64,000 bases of DNA from Rhodospirillales bacterium (GTDB lineage: Bacteria > Pseudomonadota > Alphaproteobacteria > Rhodospirillales > Shumkoniaceae): assembly GCA_014859895.1 (NCBI GenBank), contig JACZKS010000010.1, positions 1-64,000 on the forward strand. The letters are read 5' to 3'. Both the position numbers and the translations under genes were made by a program. The notes below the pieces were generated by a model. It was given only the letters and a program-made list of their open reading frames with translations. It did no database searches and was not told the DNA's origin. Within the stretch, counting starts at the first letter, position 1; every line of letters begins with the position of its first letter. This document shows, piece by piece, positions 17,676 through 26,311 of the stretch.

Positions 17676-19553
17676 ATGCGCAAAGCGTCATTTCGGTCGG
17701 CATTGATGCTGTCCACCTTCCTGGTTGCCGGGTGTCAGACGGCGGGTGTCGACGGCGGGCCGGTTACTGCGGCGGCCGAGGCCGACCCAACGGCGATCAG
17801 CCTGACCGCGCAAACGAGCGCCGTCAAAGAGCTGGTGCGCGCGGGCACCCGGGCGCTGGAGGACGGCAAGCTGGAGGAGGCCTCCCGGCTGATCAACCTG
17901 GCGCTGAAGCTGGACATTACCAATTCCGATCTGCAGTTTTTCAACGGCCTGACCTATCACCTGATGGGCACGGCGGGGGATTCCAGCAAGTTCGATCTCG
18001 CCGAGCAGGGTTATTCCCGGGCGCTGAAATTCGATCCCGGAAATCTCGCGGCGCGTTACCAGTTGGGGCTTCTGTACATGGATCAGCGCCGCTACAGCTT
18101 GGCGCAAGGCCATTTCGCCGCCGTGGCGCTGCACCGGGGCGACGACCCGGCGGTGCTCTACAGTCTGGCGACTGCCTCCTATTACGCGCGCGATCCCAAG
18201 ACCGCCGAGGCGGCGTTGAAGCGGCTGATGGAGGTCGCCCCGGAAGCCAGGGAACGGCCCAACGTACTGAAGGCGCGGGCGCTGGCGCTGGCGGCGATGG
18301 ACGAGCGCGGGGGGGCGGCGGAATTCGTGGCGGCTTATCGTCAGGCGGCGGCGGACACGCGGGCTATCAAGCGGCTGGAGCGCAGGGTGGACAGCTGGCA
18401 ATCCTTTTATGACAGCGACGCCAAGGTTCTTCTCGCGCAATATGGGGCCAATCCCTACGGTTCCGACAGCAATCCCTACGGGGCCCAGGCCAGCCCCAAC
18501 GCGCCGGGCGCGCCGGGCGCGCCCAGCGCGGTCGGCATTCCCCAGCCGGACAGCGGTTTCGCCGATTCCAGTATGGTGGTGGTGGATGTGGTGCTGATCG
18601 GCACCCAGGAAGATGCGCGTAATTCCCGTGGAATCAACCTGCTGAACGGGCTGCAGTTGCAGTTCGGCGACCCACTGACCGGCACCGCCGGATTTGGGCT
18701 GACCACCACGAAGACCAAGGACTATCTGAATTCCGGCCTAGCGCAAAGTACCCAGACGATCACGCGGATGATCTCCATTCCGGCGGTAACCTATTCGTTG
18801 AACATTGCCAATTCGGCGGATGCCAATAATCAAATCCTGGCCAAGCCGAGCCTGGTGGCGCAGGCGGGGCAGACGTCGGAATTCTTTTCCGGCACGGAAA
18901 TCCTTGCCGCTGCGGTTTCCGGCGGCAACGGGGATTCGGTGTCGGTTCAGAAGGAGGTCGGCGTAAAGCTGGCGGTGACGCCGGAAATCCTGCCCGACGA
19001 TATGATTCGCCTGCACGTGGTGGCGGAACGGACCTTCCTGACCGATCCGTCCAATTCGGTCGTGTTCGAGTTCCGCCTCGACACCACCAAGACCAACGTC
19101 AACTCCACGGTCACCATGAAGTTCGGCGAGACCCTGGTGTTGGGCGGATTGAGCGAGCGCGAAACCAATAAGATCGCCGACGGCGTGCCGCTGTTGATGG
19201 ATATTCCGATCGTGAGCCTGCTGTTTTCCCAACGGGTCGAGCGCGAATTCGAGCGTTCCATCCTGATCCTGATGACGCCGCGCCGCCCCATCTACGCGCG
19301 CCAATCGGTGGAAAATCGTCAGAAAAGGATAGATGAACTGTCTGATCTGGAGCGCGACGTCGATCGCCTGGAGCAGCGCCACAAGGATTGGTTCACGCAG
19401 CGTCCGACGTTCAACGAGATCATCGGCAAGCTGCAGGGACGGGAGTTCTTCGAGGAATTCCGCACCGGAGATATCCAGGTCCAGTCCTGGCGGAATGATC
19501 CGAGTGTCCTGGAACAGTTCGCGATGGTCCGCGACCGGTTGCTGGTGAACTGA
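17676..19553 (+). CDS. TPR-containing secretin-family outer-membrane lipoprotein
   Basis: A 625-residue protein. ATG 17676 has GGGGGAAAATTC before it and begins a lipoprotein signal with lipobox LVAGC, so Cys20 would be acylated. Residues 45-215 are TPR-like helical pairs. After a Pro/Gly/Asn-rich linker (about 250-290), residues 300-535 match the C-terminal secretin core: AKPSLVAQAGQTSEFFSG, VGVKLAVTPEIL, the GETLVLGGL strand and VPLLMDIPIVSLLF...LILMTPRRP. A charged coiled-coil-like tail follows. The N0/N1/N2 ring domains of ordinary GspD/PilQ secretins are absent; TPRs occupy their place. No secretion ATPase or pilin gene is nearby. It is flanked by two exported tectonin proteins, so it may export, assemble or anchor them; that is inference. 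Confidence 0.8.
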   Translation: MRKASFRSALMLSTFLVAGCQTAGVDGGPVTAAAEADPTAISLTAQTSAVKELVRAGTRALEDGKLEEASRLINLALKLDITNSDLQFFNGLTYHLMGTAGDSSKFDLAEQGYSRALKFDPGNLAARYQLGLLYMDQRRYSLAQGHFAAVALHRGDDPAVLYSLATASYYARDPKTAEAALKRLMEVAPEARERPNVLKARALALAAMDERGGAAEFVAAYRQAAADTRAIKRLERRVDSWQSFYDSDAKVLLAQYGANPYGSDSNPYGAQASPNAPGAPGAPSAVGIPQPDSGFADSSMVVVDVVLIGTQEDARNSRGINLLNGLQLQFGDPLTGTAGFGLTTTKTKDYLNSGLAQSTQTITRMISIPAVTYSLNIANSADANNQILAKPSLVAQAGQTSEFFSGTEILAAAVSGGNGDSVSVQKEVGVKLAVTPEILPDDMIRLHVVAERTFLTDPSNSVVFEFRLDTTKTNVNSTVTMKFGETLVLGGLSERETNKIADGVPLLMDIPIVSLLFSQRVEREFERSILILMTPRRPIYARQSVENRQKRIDELSDLERDVDRLEQRHKDWFTQRPTFNEIIGKLQGREFFEEFRTGDIQVQSWRNDPSVLEQFAMVRDRLLVN

Positions 19554-19606
19554 AAAACCAGCTCACCCTATAAAACGTCCACCGACCGCGAAGGGGGTAC
19601 CGCGTC

Positions 19607-22222
19607 GTGATCTGGCCATACGGTAAACGTCTGCTGCTTCTGCTTTGCCTGGTGACCGGTGTGAGCCAGTTAAGCGGGCTTGCCCGAGCGCAGGGCAGCC
19701 CGGCCGAAGCCCCGCAATGGCACCGTCTCCCCGGCACGGCCGTGGACATCTCCATCAACAGCGCGGGCCAGGCCTACGCCGTCGCGCCGGATGGAACGCC
19801 GTGGCGCTGGGATGCGCTGGAACAGCGCTGGCGGCGCATGTCGGGCAGATTCGTCCGCATTACCGCAGCGGAAGCGAACCGACCCTGGGCGGTCGACGCC
19901 GACGGCGTGGTGTTCCGCTATAACGGCCTGTGGTGGGAGAACAAGGATACCGACGTCGCCGATGTCGCCGCCGATGCCTTGGGCAACGTCTATATCGCCA
20001 AGGTCAGCGGCGAGATCAAAAAGTGGAATCCCCTGCGCAGCGAATGGCGGCCCCTGGAGGGGACGGCCAGACGCCTGGATCTGGACCGCGCCGGCCATCC
20101 CTGGGTCGTGACCGGGAACGGGCGGATCCGCGCCTTCGACGGCAAGACCTGGACGGACCTGCCGGGCCTTGCGCTGGACATCGCCGCCAACGGGGACGAC
20201 ACGGTGGTGATCGCGGATGCGGGGGGCGAACTCCGTATATGGAATGCCGCCGAGAACCGCTGGGCGCTGGTGCCGGGGATCCATAACGTTTCCGCCGTGG
20301 CTGCGGCTCCCGACGGCGGGCCCTGGGCGGTGGTGGAGGGCGGCGTCATCATGGCGACCACGCTGCTGGTCATCAAGGAACGCATCAAGACCAAGGAGGG
20401 GCACGCTCCGAAGGCCGTGGCGCCGCAGGCCCAGGCTCCGCAAGCCAGCGCCCCGGTGGACAGCGCGTCCCTTGCGGTGGCATCCGCCTTGCAGGCCGCT
20501 CCCGCCACGCCGGAGACGCCCACCGCGCCTCCGGCGCAGGCGCGGCCGTTGACGGCGCCGGCCCAGACCGCGGGATCTCCGGCGGCGGCTCCGCCGGCGG
20601 CAACGGGGACCGAAGCGGCGAAGCCCGCGACGGTGCAACCCGATTCAGGATTGACGGCGTCGATGGATCCCACCGCCATAACGGCGAAAGGGCCGATCAC
20701 CTTCGTCAACACGCGCAAGACCGCTTCCAATCTTGCCATCGGCAAGGACGGCAGCGTTTTCGGTCTCGACGCCGGCGGAAACGTACTGCGCTGGTCCAAC
20801 ACGCGCCGGCGGTTTGAAGGCTTTCCCGGAACCCTGGCGCGTATCGCCGTGGACCCGGGCGGCAACCCCTGGGGGATTTCCACATTGGGGCGCGTGTTCC
20901 GCCACACCGGCGAACTGTGGAAGCAAATCCCCAATGCCATCGGCTCGGACATCGCCATCGGCGGAGACGGCACCGTCATGATCACGGATGCCACGGGCGG
21001 TCTTTACCGGCTCAATGCCGCCATGACCCGGTTCGAGCGCATCCCGGGGCAAGGTCTGGTGGTGGCGGTGGCGCCCGACGGCACGCCGTGGACCATCCGT
21101 TCCGACAGCCTTGTTCAGCGTTGCGGCGGGTCTCCGTGCAGGGTGCTGCCGCAGAAGGCCACGAGCATCGCCATCGGTCCGGACGGCAGCGTTTACGTGG
21201 TGTCAGACCGGAGCCCCTTGATGCGTCTCGGCGCGGACGGCGAAACCTTCGAAATGGTCCAGACTCCGGGCCATACGCCGTTGCGCGTCGCGGTGGGGCC
21301 CAACGGTTATCCATGGGTGGTAACCAGCGCCGAGTTGGTGCTGGCCTCCGCTTTCTTCGAGCGTGAGGAGGCCCAGGATCGTGCCGTTGCCGCCGGCACG
21401 GCAGGCGACACTACCGGCAGCGGCAGCACCGGGGCGGTGGTCGATCTGCCCTCCTCCACCGGCTTCACGTTCTCCAAGAACATGAAGTTCGACACTTACA
21501 GCACCGTGCTTACGAATTTCAGTAGCCTGATCGTCGGGCGGAACGACGAGGTCTATGTCTATGGCGAAAAGGGGGGGCAGCAGCAGCAGCTTCCGCTCAC
21601 GGTCCTCTTGCATTTCAACAGCAAAACGAAGGCATTCGAGGAAACCTCGATTTCGTTTCCGACGGACGTCGAACAAATTGGCGTTGATGGCAACGGCAAT
21701 TTTTGGGGGTTCAAGAGCGGAACCGTTTACAAGTTGAATTCGAAGGGAACGCTGTCGAAGACGTATTCGGTGGTTTCCGGTTCGGCGAACAGTTTGTCGA
21801 TCGGCGCAGACGGGAAGGTCCATATCGTTGTCGGCTCGACGCTTTACCTGTTGAAGACCGGAACCAATGCCTTCACCAAGTTCAGCAACGACGATGTGAA
21901 AAAGGTCGCGGTCGGACGCGCCGGGGATTTGTGGATACTGGACGACAACAATATCGTCCAGCAATACACGGGAACGAAGTTCGAGAATCGCCCCCTGGGA
22001 CAGAGTATCGAGGGGAGTGCAATCGCCGCAGGCACCGACGGGACCATTTATATCACCCATTGGAACGGCAGCAAAATGCAGCTGAGAAAGTGGAACGCCG
22101 CCAACAAAAGCTTCGACACGGTCAACAATGTGGAAGCGGACAAAGTAGGTGTCGATTCGTCCGGTCGTCCCTGGATTGCCTACACCAGCATGAACAACGA
22201 CGTGAAAAGAGCGAAAGATTAG
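19607..22222 (+). CDS. secreted multi-propeller tectonin-repeat protein
   Basis: An 871-residue protein starting at GTG 19607 (AAGGGGG about 9 nt upstream), 53 bp after the secretin gene. Residues 1-31 are a signal peptide ending ARAQG. About 35-255 is a first propeller with repeats such as WHRLPGTAVDISIN and GHPWVVTGNGRI. An Ala/Pro/Gln linker covers 268-350, a second propeller about 365-590, and a third, less GC-rich and more diverged, about 620-870. Each blade follows the tectonin pattern of a hydrophobic strand, G..G..W/V, then G.(I/V)... The architecture resembles the C-terminus of the protein at 14992, pointing to a common ligand or to duplication. Carbohydrate or LPS binding is known for eukaryotic tectonins; the role here is not established. 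Confidence 0.78.
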   Translation: MIWPYGKRLLLLLCLVTGVSQLSGLARAQGSPAEAPQWHRLPGTAVDISINSAGQAYAVAPDGTPWRWDALEQRWRRMSGRFVRITAAEANRPWAVDADGVVFRYNGLWWENKDTDVADVAADALGNVYIAKVSGEIKKWNPLRSEWRPLEGTARRLDLDRAGHPWVVTGNGRIRAFDGKTWTDLPGLALDIAANGDDTVVIADAGGELRIWNAAENRWALVPGIHNVSAVAAAPDGGPWAVVEGGVIMATTLLVIKERIKTKEGHAPKAVAPQAQAPQASAPVDSASLAVASALQAAPATPETPTAPPAQARPLTAPAQTAGSPAAAPPAATGTEAAKPATVQPDSGLTASMDPTAITAKGPITFVNTRKTASNLAIGKDGSVFGLDAGGNVLRWSNTRRRFEGFPGTLARIAVDPGGNPWGISTLGRVFRHTGELWKQIPNAIGSDIAIGGDGTVMITDATGGLYRLNAAMTRFERIPGQGLVVAVAPDGTPWTIRSDSLVQRCGGSPCRVLPQKATSIAIGPDGSVYVVSDRSPLMRLGADGETFEMVQTPGHTPLRVAVGPNGYPWVVTSAELVLASAFFEREEAQDRAVAAGTAGDTTGSGSTGAVVDLPSSTGFTFSKNMKFDTYSTVLTNFSSLIVGRNDEVYVYGEKGGQQQQLPLTVLLHFNSKTKAFEETSISFPTDVEQIGVDGNGNFWGFKSGTVYKLNSKGTLSKTYSVVSGSANSLSIGADGKVHIVVGSTLYLLKTGTNAFTKFSNDDVKKVAVGRAGDLWILDDNNIVQQYTGTKFENRPLGQSIEGSAIAAGTDGTIYITHWNGSKMQLRKWNAANKSFDTVNNVEADKVGVDSSGRPWIAYTSMNNDVKRAKD

Positions 22223-22472
22223 TACGGTCAGGGAAAGACGGGCCGCCTTCTGAATTCAGGGAAAAACGGCAATTCCCATCCAGAACCGAAACTTCAACTC
22301 CGTGAGCAATTTCGAACGTGACGACCGCCAATGGCTATTGCTCGAATTTTACGCTTCGCCAGCTTTCGCGGCCAAGCCTGATGAATCGCCCCCGCAAGTC
22401 GCGGAAAACTGACGATACAAAAATAGGCACTTTTTGAAAACTCTTTCAAATATAACGGGTTAGAGGAAATTG

Positions 22473-22532
22473 TGGCGGAGAAGGGGGGATTCGAACCCCC
22501 GGTGCCCCGTTAAGAGCACGACGGTTTAGCAA
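22473..22532 (-). tRNA. tRNA-Ser(GCU) 3'-half fragment, candidate attachment site
   Basis: Read on the minus strand: anticodon loop TTGCTAA (22532-22526, anticodon GCU), the 3' anticodon stem ACCGT, a class II long variable arm with a GTGC/GCAC stem, a perfect T-arm GGGGG-TTCGAAT-CCCCC, the acceptor strand CTTCTCC, discriminator G and encoded CCA ending at 22473. Upstream of the anticodon loop the sequence does not form a D-arm or a 5' acceptor strand (GGAGAAG expected), so this is not a working tRNA gene. Breakage in the anticodon loop is the typical crossover point of tyrosine-integrase elements, making this the displaced 3' duplicate at one end of an inserted element. Confidence 0.72.
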
Positions 22533-22708
22533 TTCGCCGTGCAAACGTGGCATGTCTTCGCGAATCCGGCCGAAAGCCGCAGAAACCCTGGCTTCAAGCC
22601 CAGCGCGAGGAGCGCGGAACGCGCGAACGGGTACAGAACGGGGCGGCACAGAAGTCGGCACGGCGGCAGGCGGGCGGCCAGCAGCCGTCTCGGTCGTCGT
22701 GCCGGCCC

Positions 22709-22885
22709 TCATGGGCGGGGAAGAACCTTGTCGATGTCGGGCCGCTGCTTCAGCGACTTGGCGATGGCATCACGCCACTTGGGCCCGGCTCCCTCGGCCG
22801 TCTCGACGAACCGCGATTTTTCGTGAACCGTGATGACGATCGTCCGCCAGCAGAACGACGCGAAATCGTTGGCGCCGCCGCTGCT
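22709..22885 (-). pseudogene. unidentified C-terminal gene fragment beside the tRNA fragment
   Basis: A minus-strand reading frame of about 58 codons between the tctA stop and the tRNA fragment, with a protein-like composition (FCWRTIVITVHEKSRFVE, then GPKWRDAIAKSLKQRPDID). It has no start of its own and runs back into tctA. A second frame overlaps its stop by ATGA at 22712 and runs into the tRNA fragment. It is probably a gene remnant at the element boundary. The family was not recognised. Confidence 0.3.
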
Positions 22886-22886
22886 T

Positions 22887-24422
22887 TTAAGCAGGTTCCG
22901 ACGGGCTTGCGTTCAATTGCGCATCGTTTAGCAGCCGCTTGCGCCTGATATTGAGAATCGGCGGCACGACCAGGGCAAGAACGGACATCAGCAGGAAACC
23001 GGCGGACACGGGAGAACTGACAAAGGTGGTGAAATCGCCGTTGGAAATGAACAGCGCCCGGCGGAAATTCTCCTCGACCAGCGGCCCGAGTATGTAACCG
23101 AGCAAAACCGGAGCCGCCGGATATTTCAGCACCGACATCATGTAGCCAAGCAGGCCGAAAACGATGGCGATGAACACGTCGAAGACAGCGCTGTTGACGC
23201 TGTAGACCCCGACGCAGATCAGGAAGATGATCGTCGGGTAGAGGATCTGGCGCGGTATGGCCAGAACCTTCACCCAAACACCGATCAGCGGCAAGGTCAA
23301 AACGACAAGCAAGATATTGCCGACCCAGAAACTGGCCACCAGCCCCCAGAACAGGTCTGGCTGTTCGTGGATCAATTGCGGACCGGGAACGATGCCGTGC
23401 AGGATCATCGCGCCCAGCATGAAAGCCATAACCGCGTCGCCCGGAATCCCAATGCACAATGTCGGAATGAACGCGGCCTGAACCGAAGCGTTGTTTGCCG
23501 CCTCCGGTGCTGCAATCCCTTCCACCGCGCCGGTGCCGAAACGCTCGGGCGTCCGCGACACGCGCTTTTCGATCGCATAGGCCAGAAAGGCGGCGATGGC
23601 GGGGCCGGTGCCTGGAAGTGCGCCAATCCACGAACCGATCAGCGAGCCTCGCACGGCCGGTTTCACAGCCCGTACAGCTTCCTCTCGCGTCGGGAGGAGG
23701 TGCCGCAAGCTAAAGACCTTGTTGCCGGTCGGCATTTTTACTTCGGGCCGGGTCAGATTGGCCAGTACCTCTGCGATACCGAAAAGACCCATCGCCATGG
23801 CAACAAGGCTGATGCCATCCGTCAGTTGGACAAATCCGAGCGCTAAACGATAGGTGCCTGACGTTACATCCGTTCCGACCACTCCGAAGATCAATCCCAG
23901 CACCACCATCGCCAGTCCCTTTACAGCGGAACCGACAGACGCGGTCGAAGCGGCGATCAGGCCGAGCAGCATGACAGCAAAATACTCAGGCGCACCAAAG
24001 CTCAGGGCGAATTTCGCAAGCGGCGGCGCGAAAGCAACGAGGATCAGAATGGCAACCGACCCACCGAAAAAGGAGCTCAACGTCACGATAAAGAGAGCCT
24101 GACCGGCCCGGCCGCTCCTGGCCATCGGGTTACCATCGAGGCAGGTCGCCGCAGCGGACGGCGTGCCGGGGATGTTCAAGAGGATCGACGATGTCGAGGC
24201 GCCGTATTGCGCGCCATAGAAAATGCCGGCGAGCAATATCAGCCCGTGAACCGGTTCCATGTAATAAGTCAGCGGAAGGCAAAGCGAAATAGCCGCCAGG
24301 GCGCCGACGCCGGGAAGAGCGCCAACGAATGTGCCAAGCAGAACGCCACTAAAGCAGATGGAGAGCGCCTGCCAGGTCAGCGCGATTCCAAAGCCGGACG
24401 CAAGATCGCTCAATACGCTCAT
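22887..24422 (-). CDS. tctA: TTT transporter large permease TctA (system 1)
   Basis: A 511-residue membrane protein of the TctA family, about 12 hydrophobic segments. Typical features are GVLLGTFVGALPGVGALAAI near the N-terminus, the LNIPGTPSAAATCLDG motif and GAMILHGIVPGP in the second half. ATG 24422 follows the tctB stop by 3 nt, so translation is probably coupled. It imports a small carboxylate delivered by the TctC protein of this operon. It is the last gene before the tRNA-Ser remnant. Confidence 0.92.
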   Translation of the reverse strand: MSVLSDLASGFGIALTWQALSICFSGVLLGTFVGALPGVGALAAISLCLPLTYYMEPVHGLILLAGIFYGAQYGASTSSILLNIPGTPSAAATCLDGNPMARSGRAGQALFIVTLSSFFGGSVAILILVAFAPPLAKFALSFGAPEYFAVMLLGLIAASTASVGSAVKGLAMVVLGLIFGVVGTDVTSGTYRLALGFVQLTDGISLVAMAMGLFGIAEVLANLTRPEVKMPTGNKVFSLRHLLPTREEAVRAVKPAVRGSLIGSWIGALPGTGPAIAAFLAYAIEKRVSRTPERFGTGAVEGIAAPEAANNASVQAAFIPTLCIGIPGDAVMAFMLGAMILHGIVPGPQLIHEQPDLFWGLVASFWVGNILLVVLTLPLIGVWVKVLAIPRQILYPTIIFLICVGVYSVNSAVFDVFIAIVFGLLGYMMSVLKYPAAPVLLGYILGPLVEENFRRALFISNGDFTTFVSSPVSAGFLLMSVLALVVPPILNIRRKRLLNDAQLNASPSEPA

Positions 24423-24425
24423 GAT

Positions 24426-24869
24426 TCAGCCCCAGAAAATATGTAGTGAGAGCTTCAAGCCAAGCACGAATAAGACGTAGCCGGCCGCTGTCAGCGACAA
24501 TGCGAGAACAGCTCCGCCGAACGGCTTCAAACGGGGCTCACCAAAGACATAAAGCGCGATCAGCGCGATCGTGGCTGCCAGGAGGCCTGCTGTATCGATC
24601 AGCAACCCCCAAGCGATGATGCCAAGCGGAATAAACAACACAGGCGCGATACGGTGTGCTTCCCCCGAGCCAGATGCTTCCCGCAAAGACATAAGGGCCA
24701 AGACCATCAGAAGAACACCGAGCCCGACGGGAAAAGCGCCGGGCCCGATGTCATTAAGATATCCCAGGCCATAATGCCACCCCGTCAGCGTCACGATAGC
24801 GCCGAGTATCAAGAGGGCATAGGAGAACACGAGCTCGGCATCTCGGCCAAACCGAAGGGAATTTCTCAT
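24426..24869 (-). CDS. tctB: TTT transporter small permease TctB (system 1)
   Basis: A 147-residue protein with four hydrophobic segments and the family feature DIGPGAFPVGLGVLLMVL. It lies between tctC and tctA. The ribosome site before ATG 24869 is weak, so it may depend on translation from tctC 27 nt upstream. Like its neighbours it is slightly less GC-rich than the left part of the window. Confidence 0.88.
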   Translation of the reverse strand: MRNSLRFGRDAELVFSYALLILGAIVTLTGWHYGLGYLNDIGPGAFPVGLGVLLMVLALMSLREASGSGEAHRIAPVLFIPLGIIAWGLLIDTAGLLAATIALIALYVFGEPRLKPFGGAVLALSLTAAGYVLFVLGLKLSLHIFWG

Positions 24870-24896
24870 TTGAGTTGCAATCCAACGGATAGGCGT

Positions 24897-25859
24897 TTAG
24901 CGGCCAGTATCGACCTTCTGGACGACCGGACGCCAAGTGTCGTCGATTTCACCTAGAAAGCTTTTAAATTCCGCCGGTGTCGTCACTTTCGTCAGCGAAC
25001 CCAGATCTGCAAACTGTTTTTGCACGCCCTTATCGGACAAAGCCGCGGTCAGGGCCTTCGAAATGGCATTGATGACGTCGCCGGGCGTTCTCGCCGGAGC
25101 AAGCAAACCGGTGAATGTCACGGCCTGAAAGCCAAGTTTGGAGGCCTCCTTAAAGGTCGGGACATCAGGAAGCGCCGGTACGCGTTCATCCGAGGTAACA
25201 ACAAGCGGAACAACTATGCCTTCCTTGATATGCGGCAAAATAACCGAAATCTGGTCGAAGCTGAAGGCCGTTTCCCCGCCGAGCAGAGACGTAACAGCCG
25301 GCGCATTGCCCTTGTATTGAACGATCCGCCATTGCTTGCCGGATTTCTCCATCAACAACTCGGCGGCAAGGTGATTGGTCGTGCCAGCACCCGGTGACGC
25401 CATCAGCAGACCTTTCGAGTCCACTTGATCCAGAAGCTTCTGCAGGCTGTCGATATGAAGGTCCGCGCGGACACTCAAAGCCATCGGCGTAATGGAAACC
25501 GCACCAATCGGAGCAAAGTCCTTTTTCCAGTCATATACATCTGGACGCTTCATAGTCATGGGCGCGAAAAGCAGAGGCCCGTTGGCCGCCATGAACAGCG
25601 TGTAGCCGTCTGCATTGGAGCCCATTACATATTGCGCAGCGATCATTCCTCCTGCGCCCGCGCGGTTTTGGATGACGACCGGCTGGCCGAGCACCTCTCC
25701 CATTTTCGGCGCGATGATGCGTGCTGCGCTGTCAACGTTGCCACCAGGCGGATATGGAACGACGATCATGACCGGTTTCGTGGGGAAATCGGCAGCGTGA
25801 GCAGCCATCGGCATGACGCTTGCGACGGCCACCGTCAAAATTTTGAGCAAGTTACGCAT
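24897..25859 (-). CDS. tctC: TTT transporter periplasmic binding protein TctC (system 1)
   Basis: A 320-residue Bug-family binding protein with a signal peptide ending HAADFPTKP. It carries YPPGGNVDSAARIIAP, the conserved first loop that holds the ligand carboxylate, and SPGAGTTNHLAAELL in the middle. ATG 25859 follows AGGGAGTTACT. It is first in the operon; a 15-bp palindrome 120 bp upstream, shared with the IclR promoter, indicates the likely control. The substrate is unknown, probably related to that of the aldolase at 27265. Confidence 0.92.
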   Translation of the reverse strand: MRNLLKILTVAVASVMPMAAHAADFPTKPVMIVVPYPPGGNVDSAARIIAPKMGEVLGQPVVIQNRAGAGGMIAAQYVMGSNADGYTLFMAANGPLLFAPMTMKRPDVYDWKKDFAPIGAVSITPMALSVRADLHIDSLQKLLDQVDSKGLLMASPGAGTTNHLAAELLMEKSGKQWRIVQYKGNAPAVTSLLGGETAFSFDQISVILPHIKEGIVVPLVVTSDERVPALPDVPTFKEASKLGFQAVTFTGLLAPARTPGDVINAISKALTAALSDKGVQKQFADLGSLTKVTTPAEFKSFLGEIDDTWRPVVQKVDTGR

Positions 25860-25978
25860 AGTAACTCCCTAAAGCGTTAGCGTTTTCCTCTCTCCTGGCA
25901 AAGACACGGATGCCATTTGCCGCCTGATAATACGAGTGACGGCATTCAAATCCGCAATCAACAAAGAAACTTCAAAAC

Positions 25979-25993
25979 TTCCATAATATGGAA
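25979..25993. promoter_or_regulatory. IclR-type operator upstream of tctC
   Basis: TTCCATAATATGGAA is a perfect 15-bp palindrome about 120 bp before the tctC start. The identical sequence lies in the IclR/aldolase intergenic region at 27167-27181. Its form fits IclR-family sites (TTCC...GGAA). The identity of both copies, 1.2 kb apart across an insertion-sequence remnant, argues that one regulator controls both. Confidence 0.72.
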
Positions 25994-26047
25994 ATTTAAG
26001 TCGTTTTTGGTCGTGCCCCGCCGAGTGGCGTAGGAGCGGTGGGTAAC

Positions 26048-26091
26048 TGGCCCGCCGCAGCGACCGCCACGAGTCAGGCGGCGGCGGGCCA
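26048..26091. repeat. inverted repeat next to the IS256 remnant
   Basis: TGGCCCGCCGC (26048-26058) and GCGGCGGGCCA (26081-26091) are perfect inverted repeats of 11 bp. They lie between the TTT operator and the IS256 transposase start, so they may belong to the insertion sequence's end or leader. The remaining bases from 25860 to 26160 hold the tctC promoter and show no gene. Confidence 0.45.
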
Positions 26092-26161
26092 CTTATCCAT
26101 AGCGGGGGTCATCGCGGATCTCCGATAGGGTTTGGTCGCCAAACCCATAACCCGAACGGAG

Positions 26162-26283
26162 ATGACCACGATGACCGATGAGATGATGAGCCTTCGCGGG
26201 CTTCTGGAAAAGAGCGCCGATGCCGATCTGCTGCGCGAGATGATCGGCCTTGCGGCGCATCGGCTGATGGAACTGGAGGTCGC
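26162..26283 (+). mobile_element. IS256-family transposase, N-terminal remnant
   Basis: About 40 codons starting [18 protein letters not shown] and continuing [21 protein letters not shown]. This is the standard N-terminus of IS256-family transposases. Homology stops abruptly at about 26283, where the sequence changes to the tail of the IclR gene on the other strand. The catalytic DDE region is missing, so this is a dead fragment marking a rearrangement between the TTT operon and its regulator. Confidence 0.72.
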
Positions 26284-26311
26284 AAAAATCCCGGCTTTCC
26301 TGCAATCCCGA

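Noticed and set aside
22473..22563. A functional tRNA-Ser(GCU) gene
   Set aside because: The 3' half is excellent, but upstream of the anticodon loop there is no D-arm, no GGAGAAG acceptor strand and no proper 5' anticodon stem, so it cannot fold as a complete tRNA.
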